A DNA stretch of 64,000 nucleotides from Stenotrophomonas maltophilia D457 (GTDB taxonomy: Bacteria; Pseudomonadota; Gammaproteobacteria; Xanthomonadales; Xanthomonadaceae): positions 3,195,001 through 3,259,000 of the forward strand of contig NC_017671.1 in NCBI RefSeq assembly GCF_000284595.1. The letters run 5' to 3'. Position 1 is the stretch's first letter; each line of letters opens with the position of its first letter. Position numbers and translations under genes: made by a program. The notes below the pieces were generated by a model. That model saw nothing but the letters and a program-made list of their open reading frames with translations. It was not told the origin of the DNA and did not search any database. Shown piece by piece: positions 53,955 to 61,106 of the stretch.

Positions 53955-54518
53955 TCAGTTCACCTGGAACTGCGCCCGGCAGCCATCACTCACCCAGATG
54001 CCGCGGCGATCCCAGCCCCAGCTCTGGCCTTCGATGCAGGCGCTGCGTGAGTCCTGGCGGATCAGGCGCACACCCCGGCGGATGCGCGCATCGCAGTACT
54101 CCTGCCGATGTCCATTGGAATGGCAGGTGACCACATCGCCGCCGCCCCATCCGTTGCCATTGCCATTGCCCCAGCCGCCACCATTGCCACCCCAGCCGCC
54201 ACCGCGGCGGTATTCACCGACGAATTCGGCACGGCACCCCTGTGTGACCCAGACGCCGTTGCGCGACTGGCCCCAGGTCTCACCCTCCACACAGGGCGAA
54301 CCGGACAACTGGCGGATCAACCGCGCGCGGCCGTCCAGGCGGCACTCATTGCTGCGGTTCTTGACCGACTCGCAGCGCACGATGCCGCTGCCATCGCGGC
54401 CACCATAGCGGTCGTCGTCATAGCCGTAGCCATAGCTCTGCGCCTGGGCGCCGCCGGCCGCCGCCAGCATCGGCAACAGGGTGCAGGCCAGGGTGCGCCA
54501 AGTGAGTGCGTTGCCCAT
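53955..54518 (-). CDS. DUF3011 secreted protein with two repeats
   Basis: 187 residues from MGNALTWRTLACTLLPMLAAAGGA, a signal peptide; longer frames upstream have no conserved sequence. Two copies of a ~50-residue DUF3011 unit with conserved cysteines, CESVKNRSNECRL ... WVTQGCRAEF and CHSNGHRQEYCDA ... WVSDGCRAQF, are linked by a Gly/Trp/Asn-rich segment. Mature regions begin with the tandem Tyr/Asp/Gly stretch SYGYGYDDDRYGG. It is secreted or periplasmic; function unknown. Confidence 0.88.
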   Translation of the reverse strand: MGNALTWRTLACTLLPMLAAAGGAQAQSYGYGYDDDRYGGRDGSGIVRCESVKNRSNECRLDGRARLIRQLSGSPCVEGETWGQSRNGVWVTQGCRAEFVGEYRRGGGWGGNGGGWGNGNGNGWGGGDVVTCHSNGHRQEYCDARIRRGVRLIRQDSRSACIEGQSWGWDRRGIWVSDGCRAQFQVN

Positions 54519-54645
54519 CGAAATCTCCAGATGAATACGATGGCGCAAGCATCCGGGATTCACGGCCCGGCGCACAGAGGGGAGCGCAACGGCAGTTTTT
54601 CCCCATTCAAACAACGCAACCGGACCTGACTGGACCGCCGTGAGC

Positions 54646-55317
54646 TCATGGCCCCCCGTTTGCTGCCCCACTGGCCATGCCACCGGCATTGCCCAGGCGT
54701 TCCTCGAACGCATAGGCGAACAGCTCGGCATCATTGCTGATGCCCAGTTTCCTCATCGCCGAAATGCGTTGCCGGCTGATGGTACTGACGGTGCGCCGCA
54801 GCTGCCCGGCGATCTCTGTGATCGAAGGCCCCGACACATACAGCCGCAGAACTTCCAGCTCCTTGGGCGACAGTACTGAAAGCGATCGCTCACGCCCGGA
54901 GTCCTGCAGGCAGGGCGCCAGCTCGGGGTCCAGGTAGATCCCGCCACTCAGCACGGCATCGACCGCCTTGCGAACGCCATCCACGCCACTGCTTTTGCAC
55001 ACCAGTCCCCGCACACCCGTGCGCATGGCCATGTTCAAGGTCGTGGCATTGGTGACCATCGTGACCAGGATCACCGGCACCTTGGGGTAATTGCGACTCA
55101 ACGCCTGCAGCATCGACTGGCCATCCGAGCGCCCCCCAGTGGGCATCGAGAAATCAGTCACCACCAGATCAACGACTTCTTCGGCCAGGATCGACATAAG
55201 GCTTTCTGCACACCGCGCCTCTGCCACCACGCGATGGCGCCCACCAGCCTCGATCACGATGCGCGTACCAAGCAGGATCAGAGGATGGTCGTCCGCGATG
55301 GCAATTCGAGTGAGCAT
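54646..55317 (-). CDS. LuxR-type response regulator (RcsB-like)
   Basis: 223 residues. The start MLTRIAIADDHPLILLG at 55317 is preferred to a TTG 10 codons upstream. Receiver domain with acid pair ADD, phospho-acceptor in VVTDFSMPTGGRSDG, and K in GLVCKSS. The C-terminal GerE/LuxR HTH is SPKELEVLRLYVSGPSITEIAGQL. It is divergent from the GTPase operon across 250 bp. No cognate histidine kinase is in the window. A candidate CTGATTAYYCGTAAA motif at its own start may be its site. Confidence 0.9.
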   Translation of the reverse strand: MLTRIAIADDHPLILLGTRIVIEAGGRHRVVAEARCAESLMSILAEEVVDLVVTDFSMPTGGRSDGQSMLQALSRNYPKVPVILVTMVTNATTLNMAMRTGVRGLVCKSSGVDGVRKAVDAVLSGGIYLDPELAPCLQDSGRERSLSVLSPKELEVLRLYVSGPSITEIAGQLRRTVSTISRQRISAMRKLGISNDAELFAYAFEERLGNAGGMASGAANGGP

Positions 55318-55318
55318 G

Positions 55319-55333
55319 CTGATTACCCGTAAA
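55319..55333. promoter_or_regulatory. CTGATTAYYCGTAAA motif, copy 1
   Basis: CTGATTACCCGTAAA, beside the start of the response-regulator gene. Copy 2 (CTGATTATTCGTAAA) is at 58166-58180, before the first pilin gene; 13 of 15 bases match. The rest of the divergent gap to 55567 is A+T-rich relative to the window and holds no gene I can support. Confidence 0.35.
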
Positions 55334-55567
55334 TAGTCACGCCGCAATGCGCAGCGAAAACCCTAGTAATCATTCCGGGCAACGTCAACTTAACAATGAT
55401 CCACTGCAATTGATTTCATTCAAGCAGAATCGCCAGCCCGTTTCCATTATTTGCACTCGCGATCATAAACAAACGCCGCGCGTGAAATTTCCCAATAGTT
55501 TCATTCCAGAAATCCGGAAAGGCCGCTTACATATCCATCTCCGATTACTCGCTGCGCTGGACACCCC

Positions 55568-56275
55568 ATGGTCCGATTCCGTCGTCAATCGTTTGAGGAT
55601 CTGCAAGGACCACTTGAACCAACGCCGCTGGCACCGGCAACACTGCCGACGGCAGCATTGCCGTTCGTACAGCAGTTGCGCCTGCACCTGGCAAGCGACA
55701 GCACGCCGTCACGGCGGCCGGCCCATGCCGCGATCATCCACGGCGAGGCCACGGTGTGCTGGCTGGATGCCAGGAACGACCGGATGATGACCACTGCGCC
55801 AGCGCCGATCACCCTGACGCTGCTGCAGAGGCTGTTGCGCGATGAGGATCCCCCGCTGAGTCTGGTGCCGGTGACCCAGGATGTGTTCATGCAGCGCGCG
55901 ACAGTGTCCAGCAACATCCCGCTACGCCCGACCCTGTGGAACGTCGGCCTGTCCACGGCTGATCACAACGCGCCGATGCCTACCCTGCACGAGAGCGCGA
56001 AGCTGCGCCTTCGTCGCTGGCCGGATTTCCGCATCCTGGCCCATCGGCCGGATCATTTCCGGCTGTGCGCGCTGCTGATCAAGCAAGGCGCATCCGTGCA
56101 GGCGTGCTGCGACCTCCTCGACCTGCCGCGCCGTACCGTGCAGTCGTTCTTCAATGCGGCGTTTCTCACCGCCTATGCCTTTCCCGTCGTAGGCGAGGAC
56201 GCACCCGTGCGCCCCTCGCCCACCGATGGCCTCGTCAACCTGTGGCGACAACTTCGCATCCGCTGGAGTGCATGA
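55568..56275 (+). CDS. Hypothetical protein, first gene of GTPase/roadblock operon
   Basis: 235 residues, soluble, no signal. N-terminal half: Pro/Thr-rich start and HAAIIHGEATVCWLDARNDRMM, which looks like a small domain. C-terminal half: LHESAKLRLRRWPDFRILAHRPDHFRLCALLIKQGASVQACCDLLDLPRRTVQSFFNAA, which has the spacing of a winged helix or HTH. It overlaps the GTPase ATG by 4 bp (ATGA). Its C-terminal region could recruit the GTPase to a target or act as DNA-binding factor. Function unknown. Confidence 0.7.
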   Translation: MVRFRRQSFEDLQGPLEPTPLAPATLPTAALPFVQQLRLHLASDSTPSRRPAHAAIIHGEATVCWLDARNDRMMTTAPAPITLTLLQRLLRDEDPPLSLVPVTQDVFMQRATVSSNIPLRPTLWNVGLSTADHNAPMPTLHESAKLRLRRWPDFRILAHRPDHFRLCALLIKQGASVQACCDLLDLPRRTVQSFFNAAFLTAYAFPVVGEDAPVRPSPTDGLVNLWRQLRIRWSA

Positions 56276-56823
56276 CCGTGCGTGAGCACAAGATCGTAGT
56301 GATGGGCCCACTTGGCGCGGGCAAGTCCACCCTCGTGCAGACCCTGACCCGGGGCAAGGCCGTAGTGACCGAGGCCCGCAATACCGACCCTGCCGTGGGC
56401 AAGCAGTACACCACCGTAGCCATGGACTATGGCGACATCGACCTGCCGGGTGGCGACCGCCTGCGCCTGTATGGATCGCCCGGACAGGAGCGCTTCTCGT
56501 ACATCTGGCCGATCCTGCTGGCCGGTGCCGAAGGCGCCATCGTCCTGATCGATGGCAGCGCCAGCAAGGACAGTACGCTGGCGGGGCAGCACCTGAAGGC
56601 CATCGCAGACAACGCGCCGGGCCTGCCCGTGGTCATCGGTTTCACCCGGTGCGGCAGCACCGATGACCCGGTACAGCCGCACTGGCAGGACTGGTTGCAG
56701 GACCACGCACCGCACCTGCCGGCGTTGCCGCTGGACCCACGCGACATGGCGCAGGCCATCACCACGATGGATCTGCTGATGAGTCAGATCGAATGCAATG
56801 CCATGGCGGTCACCCATGAATGA
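56272..56823 (+). CDS. COG2229-type small GTPase (MglA/CvnD-like)
   Basis: 183 residues. P-loop GPLGAGKSTLV (residues 12-22), threonine-rich switch TTVAMDYGDIDL, and G3 YGSPGQERFSYIW, where the usual D of DxxG is S-P-G-Q-like as in this family. The G4 motif NKxD is absent; TRCG in VVIGFTRCGSTDD stands where NKxD would be, as in several COG2229 members that still bind GTP. Close to CvnD of Streptomyces conservons. Together with two roadblock proteins it resembles an MglA/MglB polarity switch. Confidence 0.88.
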   Translation: MTVREHKIVVMGPLGAGKSTLVQTLTRGKAVVTEARNTDPAVGKQYTTVAMDYGDIDLPGGDRLRLYGSPGQERFSYIWPILLAGAEGAIVLIDGSASKDSTLAGQHLKAIADNAPGLPVVIGFTRCGSTDDPVQPHWQDWLQDHAPHLPALPLDPRDMAQAITTMDLLMSQIECNAMAVTHE

Positions 56824-57187
56824 CATCGGCCACGCTTCGGCACTGGATGCCCTGGCACGCGACGTCACCGGCATCCAGGCCCTCGTCGTTGCCAGCACCG
56901 ATGGTTTTGCACTGGCCCAGGCCGGCCCGCAAGGCCATGTCGCCGATCGTCTGGCCGCGATGACCAGTTCGATGCTCGGCCTGGCCAGCGCGCTGGGCCG
57001 CGAACTGCACTTTGGCGAACTCGACACACTCATCCTCGATGCCGCCAACGGCAAGGTACTCATGCTCGCCATTCCAGGAAAGCAACCGCGCCTGCTGATG
57101 ACCGCATGCGACCACAGCTGCGTCATCGGCAACGTGCTGTGGCATGCCAAGCAGTGCGTGCGTGCCCTGGCCGACAACCCGAACTGA
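56816..57187 (+). CDS. Roadblock/LC7 domain protein 1 (MglB-like)
   Basis: 123 residues. Roadblock signature: IQALVVASTDGFALAQAGP then MTSSMLGLASALGRELHFGELDTLILDAANGKVLMLAI. It overlaps the GTPase gene by 8 bp. In Myxococcus and Thermus, MglB dimers are GTPase-activating partners of MglA; here a second roadblock gene follows. It is presumably a GAP or scaffold for the GTPase. Confidence 0.88.
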   Translation: MNDIGHASALDALARDVTGIQALVVASTDGFALAQAGPQGHVADRLAAMTSSMLGLASALGRELHFGELDTLILDAANGKVLMLAIPGKQPRLLMTACDHSCVIGNVLWHAKQCVRALADNPN

Positions 57188-57250
57188 TGCATGCCCCTCT
57201 CACTGATCAGACGGCTCTTCAACTCCTCACACCCGCAACGGACCACTGAA

Positions 57251-57613
57251 ATGAATATCGCCATCAACAAATGCCTGGACACGCTCATGCAGATCAACGG
57301 CGCACAAGCCGTTGCCCTGGTCGATTACGAAAGCGGCATGCTGCTGGGTGAAGCCGGCTCAGGCGTGGACATGGAACTGGCGGCCGCTGGAAACACCGAG
57401 GTGCTGCGCGCCAAGATGAAAACGGCCGAAGCGCTCAAACTCAACGACAACATCGAAGACATGCTGATCACCCTGGGTCGTGCGTACCACGTGCTGCGCC
57501 CGGTGTCGGCCAAGAAGGGCCTGTTCTTCTATGTGGTGCTGGATCGGCAGAAGGCCAATCTTGCTCTCGCCCGGCGCATGGTGCTGGACGTGGAAAGCTC
57601 GCTGGCGCTGTAG
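57251..57613 (+). CDS. Roadblock/LC7 domain protein 2
   Basis: 120 residues from MNIAINKCLDTLMQINGAQAVAL. Roadblock pattern: VALVDYESGMLLGEAG, then EVLRAKMKTAEALKLNDNIEDMLITLGRAYHVLRPV and KKGLFFYVVLDRQKANLALARRMVLDVESSLAL, more similar to the C-terminal half of known roadblock proteins. An ATG at 57191 is also in frame. It is the last gene of the four-gene operon. Confidence 0.85.
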   Translation: MNIAINKCLDTLMQINGAQAVALVDYESGMLLGEAGSGVDMELAAAGNTEVLRAKMKTAEALKLNDNIEDMLITLGRAYHVLRPVSAKKGLFFYVVLDRQKANLALARRMVLDVESSLAL

Positions 57614-57722
57614 CGCACGACAACGATAGCCAGGGGATGCGAATGCCGGGGCCGCTCTGGGGAGAGCGGCCCCGGGCAGCAGTTGCACCGCGTGCCCTCC
57701 TCGACAACGGGAGCTGCCCTCC

Positions 57723-58169
57723 ATGCCCCCTCGAGCAACCACACAGGCGGCACGTCGCCCACGCCACTACCGGCCCTGGGCGTCGGTCTGCATCGTCGCC
57801 GGACTGACCGCCATCTACGCGCTACTGTTGTGTGCGCCTTCGGCAGATGACGCTACCGGCTGCACCCGGCCGTGCGACGCGGCCAGCGTGCTGGGCGCCG
57901 CCATCGCCGCCGTGGAAAACAGTTACGCCGAAGGCGATCTCACCGTGACCGACCACCACCTTGGCCTACCTGACAGCGCCACGCATTGCGCGCACCTGCG
58001 CGCCGCGCTCCCCGATACCGGTCGCGCAGTGCTGACCTGTGATCTGCGCCAGGACGGCCGCCTGCAATGGTGGCGAACCCCTGCCGGAGAATGGCGATGC
58101 AATGCAGGCATGGCCGATGTGGATGCAGTGCCTGCGCCATGCCCCGCGGAATTACGGCGCACTTTCTGA
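57723..58169 (+). CDS. Pilin-like protein with ordinary membrane anchor
   Basis: 148 residues. The N terminus is RPWASVCIVAGLTAIYALLLC, a transmembrane helix without the G-FSLIEL prepilin peptidase motif. The remainder resembles the globular parts of the pilins at 58323 and 58888: GLPDSATHC (GLPES...C), VLTCDLRQDGRLQWW, and GEWRCNAGMADVDAVPAPC (W-x-C...P-x-x-C). It also has a cluster of Cys near CTRPCDAA. It is probably a membrane-tethered relative of pilins, or a pilin whose start was lost. It sits 109 bp after the roadblock operon. Confidence 0.65.
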   Translation: MPPRATTQAARRPRHYRPWASVCIVAGLTAIYALLLCAPSADDATGCTRPCDAASVLGAAIAAVENSYAEGDLTVTDHHLGLPDSATHCAHLRAALPDTGRAVLTCDLRQDGRLQWWRTPAGEWRCNAGMADVDAVPAPCPAELRRTF

Positions 58170-58180
58170 TTATTCGTAAA
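58166..58180. promoter_or_regulatory. CTGATTAYYCGTAAA motif, copy 2
   Basis: CTGATTATTCGTAAA overlaps the stop of the pilin-like gene and begins the A+T-rich 153-bp region before the first pilin gene. See 55319-55333. TTCGAT (58205-58210) and TATACC (58227-58232) with 16 bp between are a weak promoter candidate. A ribosome-binding site AGAGGA lies at 58311-58316. Confidence 0.35.
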
Positions 58181-58322
58181 ACAATCGCGCAACCATTCAA
58201 TAGATTCGATTTTACCAATTCTTGAATATACCCACCGCCGTGCACGTGATTTCCTATGACTGCGCCACGAATGCTTGTTTCGGGGCCAGACCAACGAAAC
58301 CACCACGCCACAGAGGATTATC

Positions 58323-58778
58323 ATGAACACCGCAATCGGCCGTACACGCCACGCAGGCAAAAGCGCATCCCGGCAGAAGGGCTTTTCCCTTATTGAACTC
58401 ATGGTGGTGGTGGCGATCATCGGGATTCTGGGGATGATTGCCCTGCCGCAGTATCAGCGGTTCTCGGCCAAGGCAAAGTTGGCCGCTGCCCTCGCTGAAG
58501 TCGCTGGTGGAAAAGTCGGCGTTGAATCACTCCTCGCCGAAGGCAGCGAGATCACCACGCCGGCATCGATTGGCCTGCCCGAGTCAAGCTCCCGCTGTGA
58601 CGGGATTACGGTGACGAGCAATGTCACGAACGGAGAAACGAGCATTGGCTGCTTCCTCAAGAGCGATGCCACGTTTGGCACTGGCTGGCTGAAGTTGGAT
58701 CGCGGCTGGGAAGGCAACTGGGTCTGCAGCAGCGACATACCGGACCAGAGCCTGCTTCCCCAAGGCTGCCAGGCCTGA
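58323..58778 (+). CDS. Type IV pilin, copy 1
   Basis: 151 residues. Class III signal with a long basic leader: RQKG|FSLIELMVVVAIIGILGMIALPQYQRFSAKAKLAAAL, cut after the G, with E at mature position 5. The globular domain contains cysteines in GLPESSSRC, SIGCFLKSD and NWVCSSDIPDQSLLPQGCQA, likely forming two disulfides. It and the next gene differ in the variable region but share the N-terminal helix, so they arose by duplication. No assembly ATPase or peptidase is nearby; these are encoded elsewhere. Confidence 0.94.
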   Translation: MNTAIGRTRHAGKSASRQKGFSLIELMVVVAIIGILGMIALPQYQRFSAKAKLAAALAEVAGGKVGVESLLAEGSEITTPASIGLPESSSRCDGITVTSNVTNGETSIGCFLKSDATFGTGWLKLDRGWEGNWVCSSDIPDQSLLPQGCQA

Positions 58779-58887
58779 TCGCGAACGCAAGTCACTGCGC
58801 GGACTGCCCAACCTGCCACAGTCGCATGCGCCTTTCCATTGCGTGCGCCAGCCACGATTCAAAGTTGATTTCCTCATGGAGGAACCT

Positions 58888-59370
58888 ATGAAAAAGAAAA
58901 TCTCAAGGGCCGGCCACGCGGGGAGGCGTACACATCGGCAACGAGGGTTTTCTCTGGTCGAACTCATGGTGGTCGTAGCCATCATTGCAGTTCTTTCCCT
59001 GATAGCAGTCCCGCAGTACAAGAAGTTCTCTACCAAAGCCAAGCTGGCGGCGGCGTTGGCCGAGCTGGCCGGCGGGAAGGCAGGAGTAGAGGCGTGGCTG
59101 GCCGAACGCGGTGATCTACATGGCTCGGACAATCGCAAGCTGGGACTGCCGGAGAGCAGTGAGCGCTGTGAAACCATTACAACAATGATTGCTCCGGACG
59201 GCGACCTGGAAATCAATTGCCTGCTGCGATCCGATGCTGGCTACAACCTGGGCACATGGCGTGGCAACCTGACGCTGATCAGGGATTCGGACAACCATGA
59301 ATGGCGCTGCTGGACTGCCATCCCCTACTACGACCTCCTGCCCAAAGGCTGTGGCCCCGGCAATCCATAG
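58888..59370 (+). CDS. Type IV pilin, copy 2
   Basis: 160 residues from MKKKISRAGHAG; GGAGGA is 6 bp upstream. Prepilin motif RQRG|FSLVELMVVVAIIAVLSLIAVPQYKKFSTKAKLAAALAELAGGKAGVE. The globular domain has cysteines in GLPESSERC, EINCLLRSD, EWRCWTAIPYYDLLPKGC. It is similar to copy 1 over the helix and the C-terminal Cys pattern. A receiver gene follows after 6 bp. Confidence 0.94.
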   Translation: MKKKISRAGHAGRRTHRQRGFSLVELMVVVAIIAVLSLIAVPQYKKFSTKAKLAAALAELAGGKAGVEAWLAERGDLHGSDNRKLGLPESSERCETITTMIAPDGDLEINCLLRSDAGYNLGTWRGNLTLIRDSDNHEWRCWTAIPYYDLLPKGCGPGNP

Positions 59371-59376
59371 CCTGCC

Positions 59377-59868
59377 ATGCAGATACTTCAAGCTGTTCAC
59401 GCTTTCCCGCTCCAGTCAGGCAGCGGCGCCTGCGAAAGCCGGCCATCTCCCCTCCCCTCCCTCGTCATCGCCGATGCAAACCCCTGGATCCGACGCGAAC
59501 TGATACGCAGACTCCGGCCCCATCTGGACGGCAGAACCCTCGGCGAAGCGCGCTCGCCCGCAGACGTTCTGACCCAGATCGCCAGCCCGCGCTGCAACGT
59601 ACTGATCATCGATCCCTGCATGCCGACTGTGGGCCAGGCCGACGGCATGCCACTGCTGCGCCGCATCTGCTGCCTGCGCAGGGATCTGCTCATCCTCGTG
59701 CTGGCCCAACAGCCCTTGCGTGTACTGCAGGATCGCGCCCTGCCGGCGCAGATCGGTCATGTCTATGCCAAGACGGTGAATCCATCGTGGCTGTGCCATG
59801 TCGTAAGCCAGGCACTGCGCGGGGGATCCGCCGGCGTTACGCCACCGGCGCAGGACGCAGGCCGGTAA
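59377..59868 (+). CDS. Receiver-only response-regulator-like protein
   Basis: 163 residues. The region IADANPWIRRELIRRL, LIIDPCMPTVGQADGM and VYAKTVNPSWLCHVVSQAL is like the receiver of the response regulator at 54646 (IADDHPLILLG, VVTDFSMPTGGRSDG). The likely phospho-acceptor D is kept in IIDPCMP. One aspartate of the acid pair and the switch threonine are altered (ADAN, VLAQ). No HTH follows; it ends after about 30 residues of loose sequence. It starts 6 bp after the second pilin, so it is likely in the same operon. It may act as a decoy, phosphate sink or localisation factor. Confidence 0.75.
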   Translation: MQILQAVHAFPLQSGSGACESRPSPLPSLVIADANPWIRRELIRRLRPHLDGRTLGEARSPADVLTQIASPRCNVLIIDPCMPTVGQADGMPLLRRICCLRRDLLILVLAQQPLRVLQDRALPAQIGHVYAKTVNPSWLCHVVSQALRGGSAGVTPPAQDAGR

Positions 59869-60094
59869 CCGGCCCCGAGGCGGTTGCCATCGCCTCGAAA
59901 TGCACGGCATCCACGCTGCTGCCCAGCGCCTCCACGCGCACCGTGCTGCCCTGGCCGGTCCGGCGATGGTGGGCGCTGGCCAGGCCTACCGCGGCATCGA
60001 ACGCTGCGGCCCCGGAGTTGAATACTTCGGCCACGCCTGCGGCCGGATCCAACAGGGACCACTGCGCGGCACTGCACTTGACGGTAATGACCAT
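59837..60094 (-). CDS. Small protein, 85 residues, paralogue of the gene at 53577
   Basis: 85 residues from MVITVKCSAAQWSLLDPAAG; convergent with and overlapping the receiver gene by 32 bp. It shares W-x-(L/V)-L-(D/H)-P, (F/Y)D-x-A, and TGQGSTVRVEALGSSVDAVHFE with the 67-residue protein, plus a longer tail ATASGPVTGLRPAPVA. No signal or membrane segment. Unknown function; the pair flank the GTPase/pilin block. The gap 60095-60324 shows no gene. Confidence 0.6.
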   Translation of the reverse strand: MVITVKCSAAQWSLLDPAAGVAEVFNSGAAAFDAAVGLASAHHRRTGQGSTVRVEALGSSVDAVHFEAMATASGPVTGLRPAPVA

Positions 60095-60324
60095 GGGACG
60101 CTCCTTCTGGGAAAGGCGCAGGGGCATTAGACCCTCTGCTGATGACGTCACCCTAGCCAGCCCATCAGGGCGCTCCCATCAGATAAGTACGAAAAACCCG
60201 CGCCTGTCCGTCAGAACACCGCCTTCATCACATCCCTGAGTCCGTTTAGCTCGTTCATTCCGTGATCCTTGTCACGGAGTCAGCTGGGCTTCACACTACC
60301 ATCATCAACAGGGGCCCCTTCCAC

Positions 60325-60429
60325 ATGCGCACCTTCTTCTCGCACCAGCGTTCGACGTTGCTGAAGTTCTATTTCGTGGCCAGCTATCTGATTCTGATCG
60401 AAGAGTTGGTCCGCGCCGCCGTGCATTGA
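60325..60429 (+). CDS. Small membrane protein, 34 residues
   Basis: MRTFFSHQRSTLLKFYFVASYLILIEELVRAAVH: an N-terminal basic part, a hydrophobic helix (FYFVASYLILI) and an amphipathic end. A GGGG stretch at 60310 is only a weak ribosome-binding site. Similar to other single-helix small proteins in xanthomonads, but no clear homologue can be named. Possibly real. Confidence 0.35.
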   Translation: MRTFFSHQRSTLLKFYFVASYLILIEELVRAAVH

Positions 60430-60487
60430 GCGCTTGCTGACGGGCTATTTGCGACAGAAAATGTTGCTTTACGCACGGAGCTCGCGC

Positions 60488-60769
60488 ATGAAGGTGCTTC
60501 TTCTGATTCCAGCGCTGCTGGTTCTGGCCGCATGCGCGAGCCCGGACAATGCAGCCCCGCGTGCCGACGGCAAGCCTTCGACAACCATGCCCAAGGTAGG
60601 CGGCGATCGCGACGCGCACGGCTGCATCGGCTCGGCCGGCTACCAGTGGTGCGAACACAGCCAGCGCTGCGAGCGGCCCTGGGAGCTGGCACAGGCACAC
60701 GGCCTGGCCAACAGCGCCGAGGCCATCGACGCGTACTGCGCCACGCCCGCCAGCCCGGCGCGCAAGTGA
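60488..60769 (+). CDS. Lipoprotein, 93 residues
   Basis: Start at 60488, MKVLLLIPALLVLAACASP with lipobox LAAC. The C-terminal GCIGSAGYQWCEHSQRCERPWEL has three cysteines and resembles DUF333/hemolysin-like or lysozyme-inhibitor-related small lipoproteins; no firm function. In-frame ATGs upstream are less likely. A DUF1653 gene follows by 12 bp. Confidence 0.8.
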   Translation: MKVLLLIPALLVLAACASPDNAAPRADGKPSTTMPKVGGDRDAHGCIGSAGYQWCEHSQRCERPWELAQAHGLANSAEAIDAYCATPASPARK

Positions 60770-60781
60770 GCACGACCCGTC

Positions 60782-61015
60782 ATGGCTGAGCTGAGTCCCC
60801 TGCCCGACCTCGCCCGTGGCCGGTATCGCCACTTCAAGGGCGGCGAATACGAAGTGATCGACATCGTCCGCAGCAGCGAGACGCTGGAACCATTGGTGCT
60901 GTACCGCGCACTCTACGGCGAAGGTGGCCTGTGGGTACGCCCCTACCCGATGTTCGTCGAGCAGGTCCCAGGCAAACACGGCCCGCAGGCGCGTTTCGCA
61001 CGCATCGACGATTGA
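60782..61015 (+). CDS. DUF1653 protein
   Basis: 77 residues, MAELSPLPDLARGRYRHFKGGEYEVIDIVRSSETLEPLVLYRALYGEGGLWVRPYPMFVEQV. The GRYRHFKGGEYEV and ...YRALYGEGGLWVRP segments are diagnostic of DUF1653. Small cytosolic beta-rich protein; function unknown. It may be co-transcribed with the lipoprotein gene. Confidence 0.9.
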   Translation: MAELSPLPDLARGRYRHFKGGEYEVIDIVRSSETLEPLVLYRALYGEGGLWVRPYPMFVEQVPGKHGPQARFARIDD

Positions 61016-61072
61016 TCCGGCTCCCACCGGGCGGTGGCCGATGGTCGCGCCGGTGACGCGATCCGGCTGCGC

Positions 61073-61095
61073 TACAATCATACCGTCCAGTCGGT
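61073..61095. promoter_or_regulatory. Candidate TetR operator and -10
   Basis: TACAAT (61073-61078) then ACCGTCCAGTCGGT (61082-61095), where ACCG and CGGT are inverted and the inner bases are also nearly palindromic. It lies 11 bp before the TetR start, as expected for autorepression. Confidence 0.5.
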
Positions 61096-61106
61096 TTCTT
61101 CCCATC

